From positions 1 through 64,000 of the forward strand of contig NZ_LHPI01000016.1 of assembly GCF_001274785.1 (NCBI RefSeq): a DNA stretch of 64,000 nt, written 5' to 3'. Shown one piece after another: positions 39,250 to 48,768 of the stretch; position 1 is the first letter of the stretch; each line of letters opens with the position of its first letter. The position numbers and the translations under genes are program-made. The stretch is from Vibrio hepatarius. GTDB taxonomy: Bacteria; Pseudomonadota; Gammaproteobacteria; Enterobacterales; Vibrionaceae. The notes under the pieces are model-generated. The model had not been told where the DNA came from, ran no database searches, and saw only the letters and a list, made by a program, of their open reading frames with translations.

Positions 39250-39957
39250 ATGTTAGCGCATTGGTTGAAGAAATACACAACGGACCTGTTACCCGCTCAC
39301 TGCGAAGTGTGTCAGTTGGATATTGCGGCTGAGGCCGAACTGAGTTGGTTGTGTGAGCACTGCCAGCGCTATGTGGCTGAAAGTCCTCGCTGTTGCCGCT
39401 GTGGGCTCCCGACACCCACGTATGTTGAGGTGTGCGGTCGTTGTTTGGTGCAACCACCTAAGTGGCAGCACGTCTATTGCGTTGGTGGTTATCAGGCGCC
39501 GTTGTCGAGCTATGTTCATCGACTCAAATTCGAGCGTCAGTTTTGGCAGGCAGCCAAGTTAGCAGAGTTACTTGCACCAAGAATCTCTCAGCCAGCGGAG
39601 TTGATTACCTCGGTGCCGCTGCATTGGCGACGGCACTGGCATCGCGGTTTTAATCAAAGTGAGATGATCGCGCTTAATGTTGCTAAGCGGTTAGACCTTC
39701 CGTACCAGAAACTCTTTCAACGCATTCGAGCGACATCCCCACAACAAGGAAAAAATAAACGGCAAAGAGAGCAAAATTTGCGCGGCGCATTTAAATTAAT
39801 TCAACCCGTTAACGTTAGCCACGTCGCGATTGTTGATGATGTGCTTACGACAGGGAGTACCGTGCGGCATTTATGCAAATTACTGCTTGATGCGGGGGTG
39901 AAAAGCGTTGATATTTACTGCATCTGCCGGACTCCTGAACCCTCAGAAAAAGACTAG
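39250..39957 (+). CDS. ComF family phosphoribosyltransferase-like protein
   Basis: 235 residues from the ATG at 39250 (GAGGTGG upstream). The N-terminal zinc ribbon has four CxxC pairs (CEVC, CEHC, CRCG, CGRC). The C-terminal half is a type I phosphoribosyltransferase fold with the PRPP motif VAIVDDVLTTGST. The family includes ComF of natural transformation and GntX of E. coli. Vibrios are often naturally competent, so a DNA-uptake role is plausible but inferred. Confidence 0.9.
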   Translation: MLAHWLKKYTTDLLPAHCEVCQLDIAAEAELSWLCEHCQRYVAESPRCCRCGLPTPTYVEVCGRCLVQPPKWQHVYCVGGYQAPLSSYVHRLKFERQFWQAAKLAELLAPRISQPAELITSVPLHWRRHWHRGFNQSEMIALNVAKRLDLPYQKLFQRIRATSPQQGKNKRQREQNLRGAFKLIQPVNVSHVAIVDDVLTTGSTVRHLCKLLLDAGVKSVDIYCICRTPEPSEKD

Positions 39958-40049
39958 AAAGTGAGTTTTCATCCGCAAGGGCTAGATCTTGCAAAAATCA
40001 GGAGTAGAATGGTGACTAAATAGCCTACAAATTTACTCAGGTATTCGTC

Positions 40050-40637
40050 GTGTCAAATCCTATTACTATTACAGAAAATGCTCAGAAGCATTTTGCTAAC
40101 CTTTTGAGCCAACAGCCAGAAGGGACTAACATTCGTGTATTCGTAGTGAACCCAGGAACTCAAAACGCTGAGTGTGGTGTGTCTTACTGCCCACCTGAAG
40201 CGGTAGAAGGTACTGACACTGAGTTTGCGTTTGAAGGTTTCTCTGCTTACGTTGATGAGCTTAGCCTACCTTTCCTTGAAGACGCAGAGATCGACTTTGT
40301 GACGGACAAAATGGGTTCGCAGCTAACGTTAAAAGCACCAAACGCAAAAATGCGTAAAGTCGCTGACGATGCGCCGCTGATCGAGCGCGTTGAATACGTG
40401 ATTCAAACTCAAGTCAACCCTCAGCTTGCGGGCCACGGTGGCCACGTAAACTTAGTTGAGATTACCGAAGAAGGTATCGCAATTGTGGCATTCGGCGGCG
40501 GCTGTAACGGCTGTTCAATGGTTGATGTGACGCTGAAAGAAGGTATCGAGAAGCAACTGCTTCAAGAGTTTGATGGCGAACTAACTGCGGTACGTGACGC
40601 AACAGAGCACGACCGTGGCGAACACTCATACTACTAA
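40050..40637 (+). CDS. nfuA: Fe-S biogenesis protein NfuA
   Basis: 195 residues with a GTG start. The degenerate A-type domain (about 1-95) is followed by the Nfu domain (about 108-185) whose C152 and C155 (GGCNGC) bind the delivered [4Fe-4S] cluster. Assembles and repairs iron-sulfur proteins under stress or iron limitation. A terminator follows. Confidence 0.97.
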   Translation: MSNPITITENAQKHFANLLSQQPEGTNIRVFVVNPGTQNAECGVSYCPPEAVEGTDTEFAFEGFSAYVDELSLPFLEDAEIDFVTDKMGSQLTLKAPNAKMRKVADDAPLIERVEYVIQTQVNPQLAGHGGHVNLVEITEEGIAIVAFGGGCNGCSMVDVTLKEGIEKQLLQEFDGELTAVRDATEHDRGEHSYY

Positions 40638-40677
40638 CTCAGTGGGTGTTGAGTGAGTAACGTTTGAGAATCATAAA

Positions 40678-40707
40678 GGGTTGGCAGAAATGTCAGCCCT
40701 TTTTTGA
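40678..40707 (+). terminator. Intrinsic terminator of nfuA
   Basis: GGGTTGGCA / TGTCAGCCC (two wobble pairs) around a short GAAA-type loop, followed by six T. Confidence 0.85.
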
Positions 40708-40769
40708 TTTCCAACCCTTGTTTTTTCTCATATATTAAGAAGATTCAACCTTGACTAAGGAGTAAGCGC

Positions 40770-41318
40770 GTGGCGAAAAGAACGCCGCCTGAAATATTGG
40801 CAAAAGAAACAGTGGCTCGTTCTCGATTATTTGCAATTGAAGCTCTCGACTTACGCTTTAGTAATGGTGAAGAGCGTACCTACGAACGTATGAAGCCGAG
40901 CGGTCGTAATGCGGTGATGATGGTACCGATTACCGAGCAAGGCGATATTCTGCTGGTTCGTGAGTATTCAGCGGGTACGGAACGTTACGAACTCGGTTTC
41001 CCGAAAGGGCTAATCGACCCAGGTGAGGAACCAAGACAAGCGGCGGATCGTGAACTCAAAGAAGAGATCGGCTTTGGCTCGCGTAAACTCACACCGTTGA
41101 AAGAAGTGGTGCTAGCGCCGTCTTATTTCTCCAGCAAAATGACCCTGTTTATCGCAGAGGATCTATACTCAGAACAGTTGGAAGGCGATGAACCTGAACC
41201 ATTGGAAGTGGTCCGCTGGCCGTTAGCGCAAGCAGTGGAGCTACTCAACCATCTCGATTTTTGTGAAGCACGGAGTATCACCGCGCTATTACTCGCCCTA
41301 CGCACATTAGAAGCATAA
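40770..41318 (+). CDS. nudE: ADP compounds hydrolase NudE
   Basis: 182 residues starting with GTG after AAGGAG. The Nudix box is complete (GLIDPGEEPRQAADRELKEEIGFG, about residues 79-101). Hydrolyses ADP-ribose, Ap3A and related ADP compounds. It is followed 27 bases later by cysQ and both are probably one transcript, as in E. coli relatives. Confidence 0.95.
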   Translation: MAKRTPPEILAKETVARSRLFAIEALDLRFSNGEERTYERMKPSGRNAVMMVPITEQGDILLVREYSAGTERYELGFPKGLIDPGEEPRQAADRELKEEIGFGSRKLTPLKEVVLAPSYFSSKMTLFIAEDLYSEQLEGDEPEPLEVVRWPLAQAVELLNHLDFCEARSITALLLALRTLEA

Positions 41319-41345
41319 CAAGAATAGGGGCGTAAAGGATTTATT

Positions 41346-42173
41346 ATGCCGATGACACAAGACCTTTCCCATCATCTTAATGCAGTGATTGAGATTGCCC
41401 GATCTGCGGGGCAATTGATTCTCGATATTTACGAGAAAAAAGAGTACCAAGAGTTCACCAAAAGTGACGAAACCCCAGTCACCAGTGCGGATATTGCCGC
41501 GCATAAATTCATTGTGGAGCAGCTATCAGAACTGACACCGGACATTCCGGTATTGTCTGAAGAAGCCGCTGATATCAGCTTGGAAAAACGCTCGCAATGG
41601 GATCGCTACTGGTTGGTGGATCCGCTGGATGGCACACAAGAATTTATCGCCCGTAGTGGTGACTTTGCTACCATCATCGCGCTGATTGAAAACAACAAGC
41701 CGATCATGGGCGTGGTTTATGGCCCAGTTTCAGGCGTGACCTATTATGCGTATGCGGGGAAAGGGGCGTGGAAGATCCCGGATATGCACGAGAGCGTGCG
41801 TATCCATAGCCACAAGCACGACGGTCGTACTTCGCCAATTGCGATTGCGATCAGTCGTCGTCAAGACATCAATCGTATCACCAGTCGCATGAGCAGCGCG
41901 TGGAACTACGACTTGGTTCCATTGGGTTCTGCGGCGTTAAAAGCGTGCTTGGTTGCAGAAGGCGCGGTCGATTGTTATCTACGTTTAGGACCAACTGGTG
42001 AGTGGGATACCGCCGCGACGCAGTGCATTGTCGAAGAAGCGGGCGGGCGTATTTTAAGTACCCAGTTAGAGCCGTTGTCGTACAACGAACGCGACACCTT
42101 AGAGAATCCGAACTTTATCGTCCTTGGTGATGAAAGTCTGCCATGGGATGAGATTCTAAAAGTGAAAGACTAG
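41346..42173 (+). CDS. cysQ: 3'(2'),5'-bisphosphate nucleotidase CysQ
   Basis: 275 residues. Inositol-monophosphatase fold; degrades PAP (3'-phosphoadenosine 5'-phosphate) from sulfate assimilation. Metal-binding motifs are SEEA, VDPLDGTQEF and EWDTAATQCIVEEAGG. It follows nudE closely and precedes a terminator shared with the convergent recG. Confidence 0.95.
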   Translation: MPMTQDLSHHLNAVIEIARSAGQLILDIYEKKEYQEFTKSDETPVTSADIAAHKFIVEQLSELTPDIPVLSEEAADISLEKRSQWDRYWLVDPLDGTQEFIARSGDFATIIALIENNKPIMGVVYGPVSGVTYYAYAGKGAWKIPDMHESVRIHSHKHDGRTSPIAIAISRRQDINRITSRMSSAWNYDLVPLGSAALKACLVAEGAVDCYLRLGPTGEWDTAATQCIVEEAGGRILSTQLEPLSYNERDTLENPNFIVLGDESLPWDEILKVKD

Positions 42174-42220
42174 GACTAGCCTAGCTCAGCTCAAGTTAAT
42201 GGCTTACGTCATAAAGACAA

Positions 42221-42262
42221 AAAGGGTTGATACTGTTGTGGTATCAGCCCTTTGTTGTTTTA
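42221..42262. terminator. Terminator between cysQ and recG
   Basis: GGGTTGATAC / GTATCAGCCC around TGTTGTG, followed by TTTGTTGTTTT on the plus strand and TTTTTGTC on the minus strand. It reaches the recG stop codon. Confidence 0.85.
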
Positions 42263-44338
42263 GGCTTTGGCGTAGACGTCTCGGTCGCCGAGCCAACGGT
42301 CAATGATCGCGACCGCGTTGTCTGGGTAGTTGTCATGAATGTAACGCGCGATGCGTTGAACTTCTGGGATTAAGCGTTGATCTCGGACTAAGTCGGCGAT
42401 CTTAAAGTCAGCCATACCGGTTTGTTTGGTGCCGAGTAATTCACCTGGTCCTCGTATCTCCAAGTCACGCTGGGCGATGACAAAGCCGTCATTGCTTTCG
42501 CGCAGGACTGCTAAACGTTTTTGTGCGGTTTTTGACAACGGAGCGTGGTAGAGCAATACACAATGGCTGGCGACGCTGCCTCGACCAACGCGGCCTCGCA
42601 ACTGGTGGAGCTGAGCCAGACCAAGGCGTTCGGGGTTTTCGATGATCATCAAGCTGGAGTTCGGCACGTCAACGCCGACTTCAATCACCGTGGTTGCGAC
42701 CAACAAATGCAGCTTGTTGTCTTTGAAGTCCTGCATCACCGCTTGCTTCTCAGCCGGTTTCATTCGTCCGTGTACTAGACCGATTTTGACATCCGGCAGC
42801 TTGCGTTGCAGCTCTTCAGCCGTATCGGCCGCCGCTTGCGCTTCCAGCACTTCAGATTCATCAATCAGGGTACACACCCAATACGCTTGCTTGCCTTCGG
42901 TTAAACAGGCGTGACGCACGCGCTCGATAATGTCGTCGCGTTTGGTATCAGGGATGGCGACAGTTTGAATCGGTGTTCTGCCCGGTGGTAGCTCATCGAT
43001 CACCGAGGTTTCTAAGTCTGCATAGGCCGTCATGGCCAGCGTTCTTGGGATGGGCGTGGCGGTCATAATCAACTGGTGGGGAAACGCGCCTTGCTTCTCG
43101 CCTTTTTCACGCAGTTCCAAACGCTGGTGGACGCCAAAACGGTGTTGCTCGTCAATAATCACTAAGGCAAGGTGGTTGAACTTGACGTGTTCTTGGAACA
43201 GAGCGTGAGTACCAACTACCATTTGCGCGTCGCCACTGGCTATACGTTCCAGTTCTGATTCTTTGGTTTTGCCTTTCAGCTTGCCGGCTAACCAACCAAC
43301 TTTAATCCCCATGGGTTCAAACCAGTTGGCAAAGTTGATTGCGTGTTGCTCGGCCAGCAGTTCCGTTGGCGCCATCAATGTGACCTGATAGCCGTGCTCT
43401 AACGCGCGCAGTGCCGCCATCGCCGCGACAAGGGTCTTACCTGAGCCCACGTCTCCTTGCACTAAACGCATCATTGGGTGTGGCTGAAGCAAGTCTTGTT
43501 CGATCTCTTGCACCACACGGTTTTGCGCGTTGGTCGGAGAGAAGGGCAGTTGTGCCAGCAGTTGTTGTTTAAGCTGATTGCTCTCTGGTAACGGCAGTGC
43601 TACGTCTTTTTGTCCTTTGCTGCGCACCGATAACATCGATAAGTTCTGCGCCAACAACTCTTCCATGATCAGGCGCACTTGTGCCGGATGTTGGCCTTCA
43701 TCAAACTCTTCCAGATTGATGTTGGGTGGCGGACGATGAATGGTATGCAACGCTTGGGCGAGAGTAATCTGATGGTTGTAGAGACCCGATGGCAGTAGCT
43801 CTTGTACCGCCGCTTTATCAAGTAGTGCTAACGCTTGGTCGGTGAGGTTGCGCAGTGTGGCTTGGCGCAGTCCTTCGGTGGTTGGGTAGACTGGCGTCAG
43901 GGTCTCTTCGACGTCCGCTTTTTGGTTCGGCGCGTAGAACTTGTAATCCGGATGGACGATTTCGAGGCCAAAGCTGCCCCGTTTGATTTCACCGTAAGCG
44001 TGAACGGTTTTGCCTTCGGCAAAGTTGTTCTTCATTGCCGCGGTGAAGTTAAAAAAGCGCAGTGTAATCGTGCCGTTGCCGTCGCTGATTTTCACCGCCA
44101 GCATTTTGCGTTTACCAAACAGGGTATCAACGCTCATTACCTTGCCTTGTACCGCTGCCCATAAGCCAGCATGCAGTTTTACGATCGGGTAAATCCGGGT
44201 ACGGTCTTCGTAACGAAGCGGGAGGTGGAATAATAGGTCTTGAACAGAGTTGAGGCCAACTTTTGCGAGTTTCTCAGCGACTTTGGCGCCGACGCCAGAG
44301 AGAGAAGTAAGTGGTATCGCTGATAAAAGCTGGGACAT
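42260..44338 (-). CDS. recG: ATP-dependent DNA helicase RecG
   Basis: 692 residues. Branched-DNA translocase for fork reversal and recombination. N-terminal wedge/OB domain (about 1-230), then two RecA-like lobes with Walker A GDVGSGKT, the DEQHRFG box, TATPIPRTLA and QLRGRVGRG. No Shine-Dalgarno is visible before the ATG at 44338. It lies 93 bases after trmH. Confidence 0.97.
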   Translation of the reverse strand: MSQLLSAIPLTSLSGVGAKVAEKLAKVGLNSVQDLLFHLPLRYEDRTRIYPIVKLHAGLWAAVQGKVMSVDTLFGKRKMLAVKISDGNGTITLRFFNFTAAMKNNFAEGKTVHAYGEIKRGSFGLEIVHPDYKFYAPNQKADVEETLTPVYPTTEGLRQATLRNLTDQALALLDKAAVQELLPSGLYNHQITLAQALHTIHRPPPNINLEEFDEGQHPAQVRLIMEELLAQNLSMLSVRSKGQKDVALPLPESNQLKQQLLAQLPFSPTNAQNRVVQEIEQDLLQPHPMMRLVQGDVGSGKTLVAAMAALRALEHGYQVTLMAPTELLAEQHAINFANWFEPMGIKVGWLAGKLKGKTKESELERIASGDAQMVVGTHALFQEHVKFNHLALVIIDEQHRFGVHQRLELREKGEKQGAFPHQLIMTATPIPRTLAMTAYADLETSVIDELPPGRTPIQTVAIPDTKRDDIIERVRHACLTEGKQAYWVCTLIDESEVLEAQAAADTAEELQRKLPDVKIGLVHGRMKPAEKQAVMQDFKDNKLHLLVATTVIEVGVDVPNSSLMIIENPERLGLAQLHQLRGRVGRGSVASHCVLLYHAPLSKTAQKRLAVLRESNDGFVIAQRDLEIRGPGELLGTKQTGMADFKIADLVRDQRLIPEVQRIARYIHDNYPDNAVAIIDRWLGDRDVYAKA

Positions 44339-44431
44339 AACAAAACTCGTAAATCATTCAATGAACTAGAGATAGTTAACCACCCAGCTGTGTATTTGTA
44401 CAGGAAAAATAGTCTCTCTGCAGACGCAGGG

Positions 44432-45115
44432 CTACTTTTTCTGCATCTCTTTCCACCATGCTTCATCAGCGACGATTTGTCCTTCGTCGTCGAGTGGTGG
44501 ATAAGGCAGACCTTTACGCTTCGCGACTTTCGCCAGCACCGGATGACCACGTTCAAACAAGGTGCGATGGATAGTCTCTTCTGGCAGGGCACTGTGCTGT
44601 TTATCGTACATGCCCGCTGCGTCGCGTTGACGTTGCGCTTCGTACAGAATCACCGCGCTTGCTACCGAGACATTCAGCGACTGCACCATGCCGATCATCG
44701 GGATGATGATGTCTTGGTCTGCCAACTGCTTCGCTTGCTCTGATGCGCCGATTTTTTCACTGCCGAGAATGATCGCAGTCGGTTTGGTGTAATCGATCTC
44801 GCGAAAATCAACCGCGGTATCAGATAAGTTGGTCACCAGTACCTGCATTCCTTGGTTCTTTAGCTCTTGAATGGCTTCGGCGATCGAGTCGTGAGTTTCC
44901 ACTTCGACCCAGTTGCGAGCGCCAGCAGACGTGTGTCCGAGAGTGCGCATTTCGTTTGGCCAAACCGCGTGGACTTTATGCAGGCCCGTAGCATCGGCGG
45001 TACGAATTACTGCAGAGACGTTATTGGGCTTGTGGACTTCTTCCAGACACAGAGTGAGGTCGGTTTGACGAGTCTTCAGGACTTGTTGGATTCGTTGGTA
45101 GCGTTCTAGATTCAT
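44432..45115 (-). CDS. trmH: tRNA (guanosine-18-2'-O)-methyltransferase TrmH
   Basis: 227 residues. SPOUT methyltransferase that methylates G18 in the tRNA D-loop. Family blocks are EEVHKPNNVSAVIRTADA near residue 25 and IIPMIGMVQSLNVSVASAVILYEAQRQR near residue 145. The ATG at 45115 gives the standard N-terminus but has no Shine-Dalgarno: the T-run of a terminator hairpin ends six bases upstream. Confidence 0.95.
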   Translation of the reverse strand: MNLERYQRIQQVLKTRQTDLTLCLEEVHKPNNVSAVIRTADATGLHKVHAVWPNEMRTLGHTSAGARNWVEVETHDSIAEAIQELKNQGMQVLVTNLSDTAVDFREIDYTKPTAIILGSEKIGASEQAKQLADQDIIIPMIGMVQSLNVSVASAVILYEAQRQRDAAGMYDKQHSALPEETIHRTLFERGHPVLAKVAKRKGLPYPPLDDEGQIVADEAWWKEMQKK

Positions 45116-45120
45116 AATAC

Positions 45121-45157
45121 AAAAATAAAAGCCCTTGAAACGGGTGATTTCAAGGGC
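45121..45157 (-). terminator. Intrinsic terminator between spoT and trmH
   Basis: On the minus strand GCCCTTGAAA / TTTCAAGGGC pairs around TCACCCG and is followed by TTTTATTTTT. It lies 19 bases past the spoT stop and directly abuts the trmH start. Confidence 0.9.
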
Positions 45158-45176
45158 ATTCAGTTAATTCTAAGCG

Positions 45177-47297
45177 TTAGTTTTTGCGTCGGCGGACTTT
45201 GAGTGTCTGCGGCATCGCTTTAATCTTACGCATAATTCCAGCCAGATGAACACGGTCTTTGGTGGTCAACAATACGGTCACTGTGTACAGTCGGCCATCA
45301 CGCTCTTCGGTCGACAGACCATGAATATTCGAGCCAGTCTTGGAAATCACGTTGGTCAGTTCTGCTAATGCGCCTTGTCGGTTTTGTACATCGACACGCA
45401 ATTCCGCAATGAACTCTTGGTCGTAGTCTTCTGACCATTCGACCGCCATGTATTTATCTGGTTCTTTCTGGTAGCCACGTACGTTTGGACACGTTTCGCG
45501 GTGTACAACCAGTCCACGACCTGGAGAGACGTGGGCGATAATGTGGTCGTCTGGAATCGGGTGACAACAGTTGGCAAAAGTCAGTAGTAGACCTTCTGCG
45601 CCGCGGATCGGCAGTTTCTTCTTCGGCTTACCGTCTGCGTTTGTCACTTCTGTCAGCTCGTCAGCATCACCAAGCAAGCGGCGTGCGATCACGATACTCA
45701 TCAGTTCGCCAAGACCGATTGCAGCGAGCAAATCTTCCAGAGTCGCGACTTTGAGTTCAGCCAAGACATGGTTGATGTTCTCTTCACTGATGTCGGTGAT
45801 CGAGAGCTCACCCAGCGCGTGGTTGAGTAGGCGTCGACCTAGCGTCACTGATTCTTCACGGCGCATGGTTTTCAGCACTTGACGAATCTTAGTGCGCGCT
45901 CGCGATGTCACAACGTAGTTCAGCCATGCTGCATTTGGTCTTGCGCCCGGGGCACTGATGATTTCGATCGTTTGACCGTTTTTCAGTGCTTTGCTCAGTG
46001 GATATGGGTTTCGGTCAACGCGAGCACCAACACAGGTATTGCCCACATCGGTATGTACCGCGTAAGCGAAATCGACCGCAGTTGCACCCACAGGGAGCTC
46101 AACGATACGACCTTTTGGCGTGAAGACGTAAATCTCGTCTGGGAACAGGTCTGATTTTACGTTTTCGATAAATTCGAACGAGTTACCCGCACTTTGTTGC
46201 AACTCGAGTAGGCTCTGCATCCAACGCTGTGCTTTGACTTGCGCTGTGGTGCCCGTACGTTCGCCGTTGCCTTTGTAAGACCAGTGCGCCGCGACACCTT
46301 TGTCCGCCATTTGGTCCATGTCTTCGGTACGAATTTGCACTTCAACAGGCACACCGTGAGGGCCAACCATAGAAGTGTGCAAAGACTGATAGCCGTTGGC
46401 TTTCGGTACCGCGATGTAATCTTTCATCCGACCTGGGCGTGGCTTGTACAGGCTATGTACTTGGCCTAATACGCGATAACAAGTGTCGGCATCTTCAACC
46501 ACAACACGAAACGCGTAGATATCCATAATGGTGTGGAAACGCTGCTCTTTGGTTTTCATCTTGTTGTAGATCGAGAACAGGTTCTTCTCGCGCCCGACGA
46601 CGCGAGCTTTCAGACCGACCTCTTCTAGGCGGCCTTCAATCTCAGTATGGATGCGTTGAATCATCTCTTTACGGTTACCGCGCGCGGCCTTAACCACTTC
46701 TTTTAGTACGCGATAACGGTTTGGATACAGCGCTTCAAAACCCAGCTCTTCTAACTCGGTTTTAATGTTGTGTATACCTAAACGGTGGGCAAGGGGAGAG
46801 TAGATTTCTAACGTTTCACGGGCAATGCGACGTTTCTTGTCTGGGCGAAGCGCGCCCAACGTGCGCATGTTGTGCGTGCGGTCAGCCAGTTTGATCAGGA
46901 TTACGCGAATGTCTTGCACCATGGCAAGCACCATCTTGCGAAAGTTCTCAGCCTGAGCTTCCTTGCGATCTCGGAACTTCAGTTTGTCCAGCTTGGACAC
47001 ACCATCTACCAGTTCTGCTACCGTAGTACCAAATTGAGTTTCTAACTCTTCTTTGGTCACTTCGGTATCTTCAATCACATCGTGAAGAAGTGCTGCTTGC
47101 AGAGTCTCAATATCGAGGCGCATTTCGGCCAAGATGCGAGAAACCGCAACCGGGTGGATGATATAAGGTTCCCCGCTTGAACGGGTCTGCCCTTCATGGG
47201 CATCTTTCGCTACCACATAAGATTGACGCAGAGCCTCAATTTGAGGCTCTGTTAGGTATTCTTGGGCAACGTCTTTGAGGCTATCGAATAGATACAA
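45177..47297 (-). CDS. spoT: Bifunctional (p)ppGpp synthetase/hydrolase SpoT
   Basis: 706 residues. HD hydrolase domain with H72-D73 in LLHDVIEDT, synthetase domain (about 200-340; DIYAFRVVV, YKPRPGRMKDYIA), TGS domain (about 385-445) and C-terminal ACT domain (about 630-700). It starts with TTG at 47297, as E. coli spoT does, giving YLFDSLKDVAQEYL after the initiator. Controls the stringent response to carbon, fatty-acid and other starvation. Confidence 0.97.
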   Translation of the reverse strand: MYLFDSLKDVAQEYLTEPQIEALRQSYVVAKDAHEGQTRSSGEPYIIHPVAVSRILAEMRLDIETLQAALLHDVIEDTEVTKEELETQFGTTVAELVDGVSKLDKLKFRDRKEAQAENFRKMVLAMVQDIRVILIKLADRTHNMRTLGALRPDKKRRIARETLEIYSPLAHRLGIHNIKTELEELGFEALYPNRYRVLKEVVKAARGNRKEMIQRIHTEIEGRLEEVGLKARVVGREKNLFSIYNKMKTKEQRFHTIMDIYAFRVVVEDADTCYRVLGQVHSLYKPRPGRMKDYIAVPKANGYQSLHTSMVGPHGVPVEVQIRTEDMDQMADKGVAAHWSYKGNGERTGTTAQVKAQRWMQSLLELQQSAGNSFEFIENVKSDLFPDEIYVFTPKGRIVELPVGATAVDFAYAVHTDVGNTCVGARVDRNPYPLSKALKNGQTIEIISAPGARPNAAWLNYVVTSRARTKIRQVLKTMRREESVTLGRRLLNHALGELSITDISEENINHVLAELKVATLEDLLAAIGLGELMSIVIARRLLGDADELTEVTNADGKPKKKLPIRGAEGLLLTFANCCHPIPDDHIIAHVSPGRGLVVHRETCPNVRGYQKEPDKYMAVEWSEDYDQEFIAELRVDVQNRQGALAELTNVISKTGSNIHGLSTEERDGRLYTVTVLLTTKDRVHLAGIMRKIKAMPQTLKVRRRKN

Positions 47298-47337
47298 ACT
47301 TTAGGCCCGGAAGATAGTTGTTGTGAAGAGAGTCAGA

Positions 47338-47610
47338 TTAACGACTGTGAGCAATGCTGCTTACTGCTGCTAATTCTGCTGCTTCTTGCTCTTGTTGCTC
47401 TTGACGCTCACGTGCATCAAGGATCTCTTTCGTGATAAGACCTTCTTCGATTTCGCGTAGAGCGATAACCGTTTGCTTATCGTTCTCTTCTGGCACTAGT
47501 GAATCTTTACCGCCAGTTTGCATTTGACGAGCGCGGCGAGCCGCAATTAGAACTAGGTCGAAACGGTTGCCAACTTTTTCAACAGCGTCTTGAACAGTTA
47601 CGCGTGCCAT
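47338..47610 (-). CDS. rpoZ: RNA polymerase omega subunit
   Basis: 90 residues. Begins [29 protein letters not shown], the conserved omega core that wraps the beta' C-terminus, helps assembly and forms part of a ppGpp-binding site. It lies between gmk and spoT as in enterobacteria. Confidence 0.97.
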   Translation of the reverse strand: MARVTVQDAVEKVGNRFDLVLIAARRARQMQTGGKDSLVPEENDKQTVIALREIEEGLITKEILDARERQEQQEQEAAELAAVSSIAHSR

Positions 47611-47685
47611 GAGGACTCCAAATAGTTAACTAAAATTTTGTATGACGAGAAATTATACAGCGTGAGTATTCCCAGTGTCTAGGAC

Positions 47686-48522
<837 letters not shown>

Positions 48523-48533
48523 TCACGCCCGCT

Positions 48534-48549
48534 ACGCAAACGGTTGCAA
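48534..48549. promoter_or_regulatory. PurR-like operator 1
   Basis: ACGCAAACGGTTGCAA matches 13 of 16 positions of the E. coli PurR consensus ACGCAAACGTTTGCGT. It lies about 27 bases upstream of the permease -35 box. Confidence 0.6.
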
Positions 48550-48575
48550 ATTTACTCTATCTGGCTAGAAATCCA

Positions 48576-48603
48576 TTGAGTTTTTATTCCAAATCCTTAC
48601 AAT
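48576..48603 (+). promoter_or_regulatory. Putative promoter of the purine permease
   Basis: TTGAGT, a 16-base spacer and TACAAT. Transcription would start near 48610, a few bases before the riboswitch aptamer. Confidence 0.6.
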
Positions 48604-48605
48604 CC

Positions 48606-48621
48606 GCGCAAACGATTAAAT
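48606..48621. promoter_or_regulatory. PurR-like operator 2 at the transcription start
   Basis: GCGCAAACGATTAAAT keeps the CGCAAACG half of the PurR consensus (about 11 of 16 positions). It straddles the predicted start site, a normal repressor position. Confidence 0.4.
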
Positions 48622-48691
48622 GCTGTATATCTCTAGTGATTTGGACTAGAAGTTTCTACCGCCGAGCCTATCTTGGTGACTACAGTTTTTT
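48618..48691 (+). ncRNA. Purine riboswitch, guanine type
   Basis: The aptamer folds as a three-way junction. P1 is CUGUA (48623-48627) with UACAG (48681-48685). P2 is CUAGU / ACUAG with loop GAUUUGG. J2/3 is AAGUUUCUACC, identical to the Bacillus xpt guanine aptamer. P3 is GCCGA / UUGGU with loop GCCUAUC. J3/1 is GACUA, whose cytosine is the guanine-specifying base (uracil in adenine types). GG in L2 and CC in L3 can make the loop-loop contact. L3 and J1/2 differ slightly from canonical. Six U follow P1 directly, so a ligand-stabilised P1 may itself act in termination. Two other purine genes in the window (add, gmk) show no such leader. Confidence 0.85.
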
Positions 48692-48768
48692 GGTGAAGCC
48701 TAGCTCTATTGTCGCACCCACAGCATTTGCTCAACGTTGCAATTTTCCCCACTTTAATAGGTTTCACT

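Noticed and set aside
39194..39457. An 88-residue N-terminal extension of BioH
   Set aside because: It would run over the comF-like promoter and start region on the other strand, has low-complexity composition, and BioH proteins begin close to the MKKVAQ or VAQ position.
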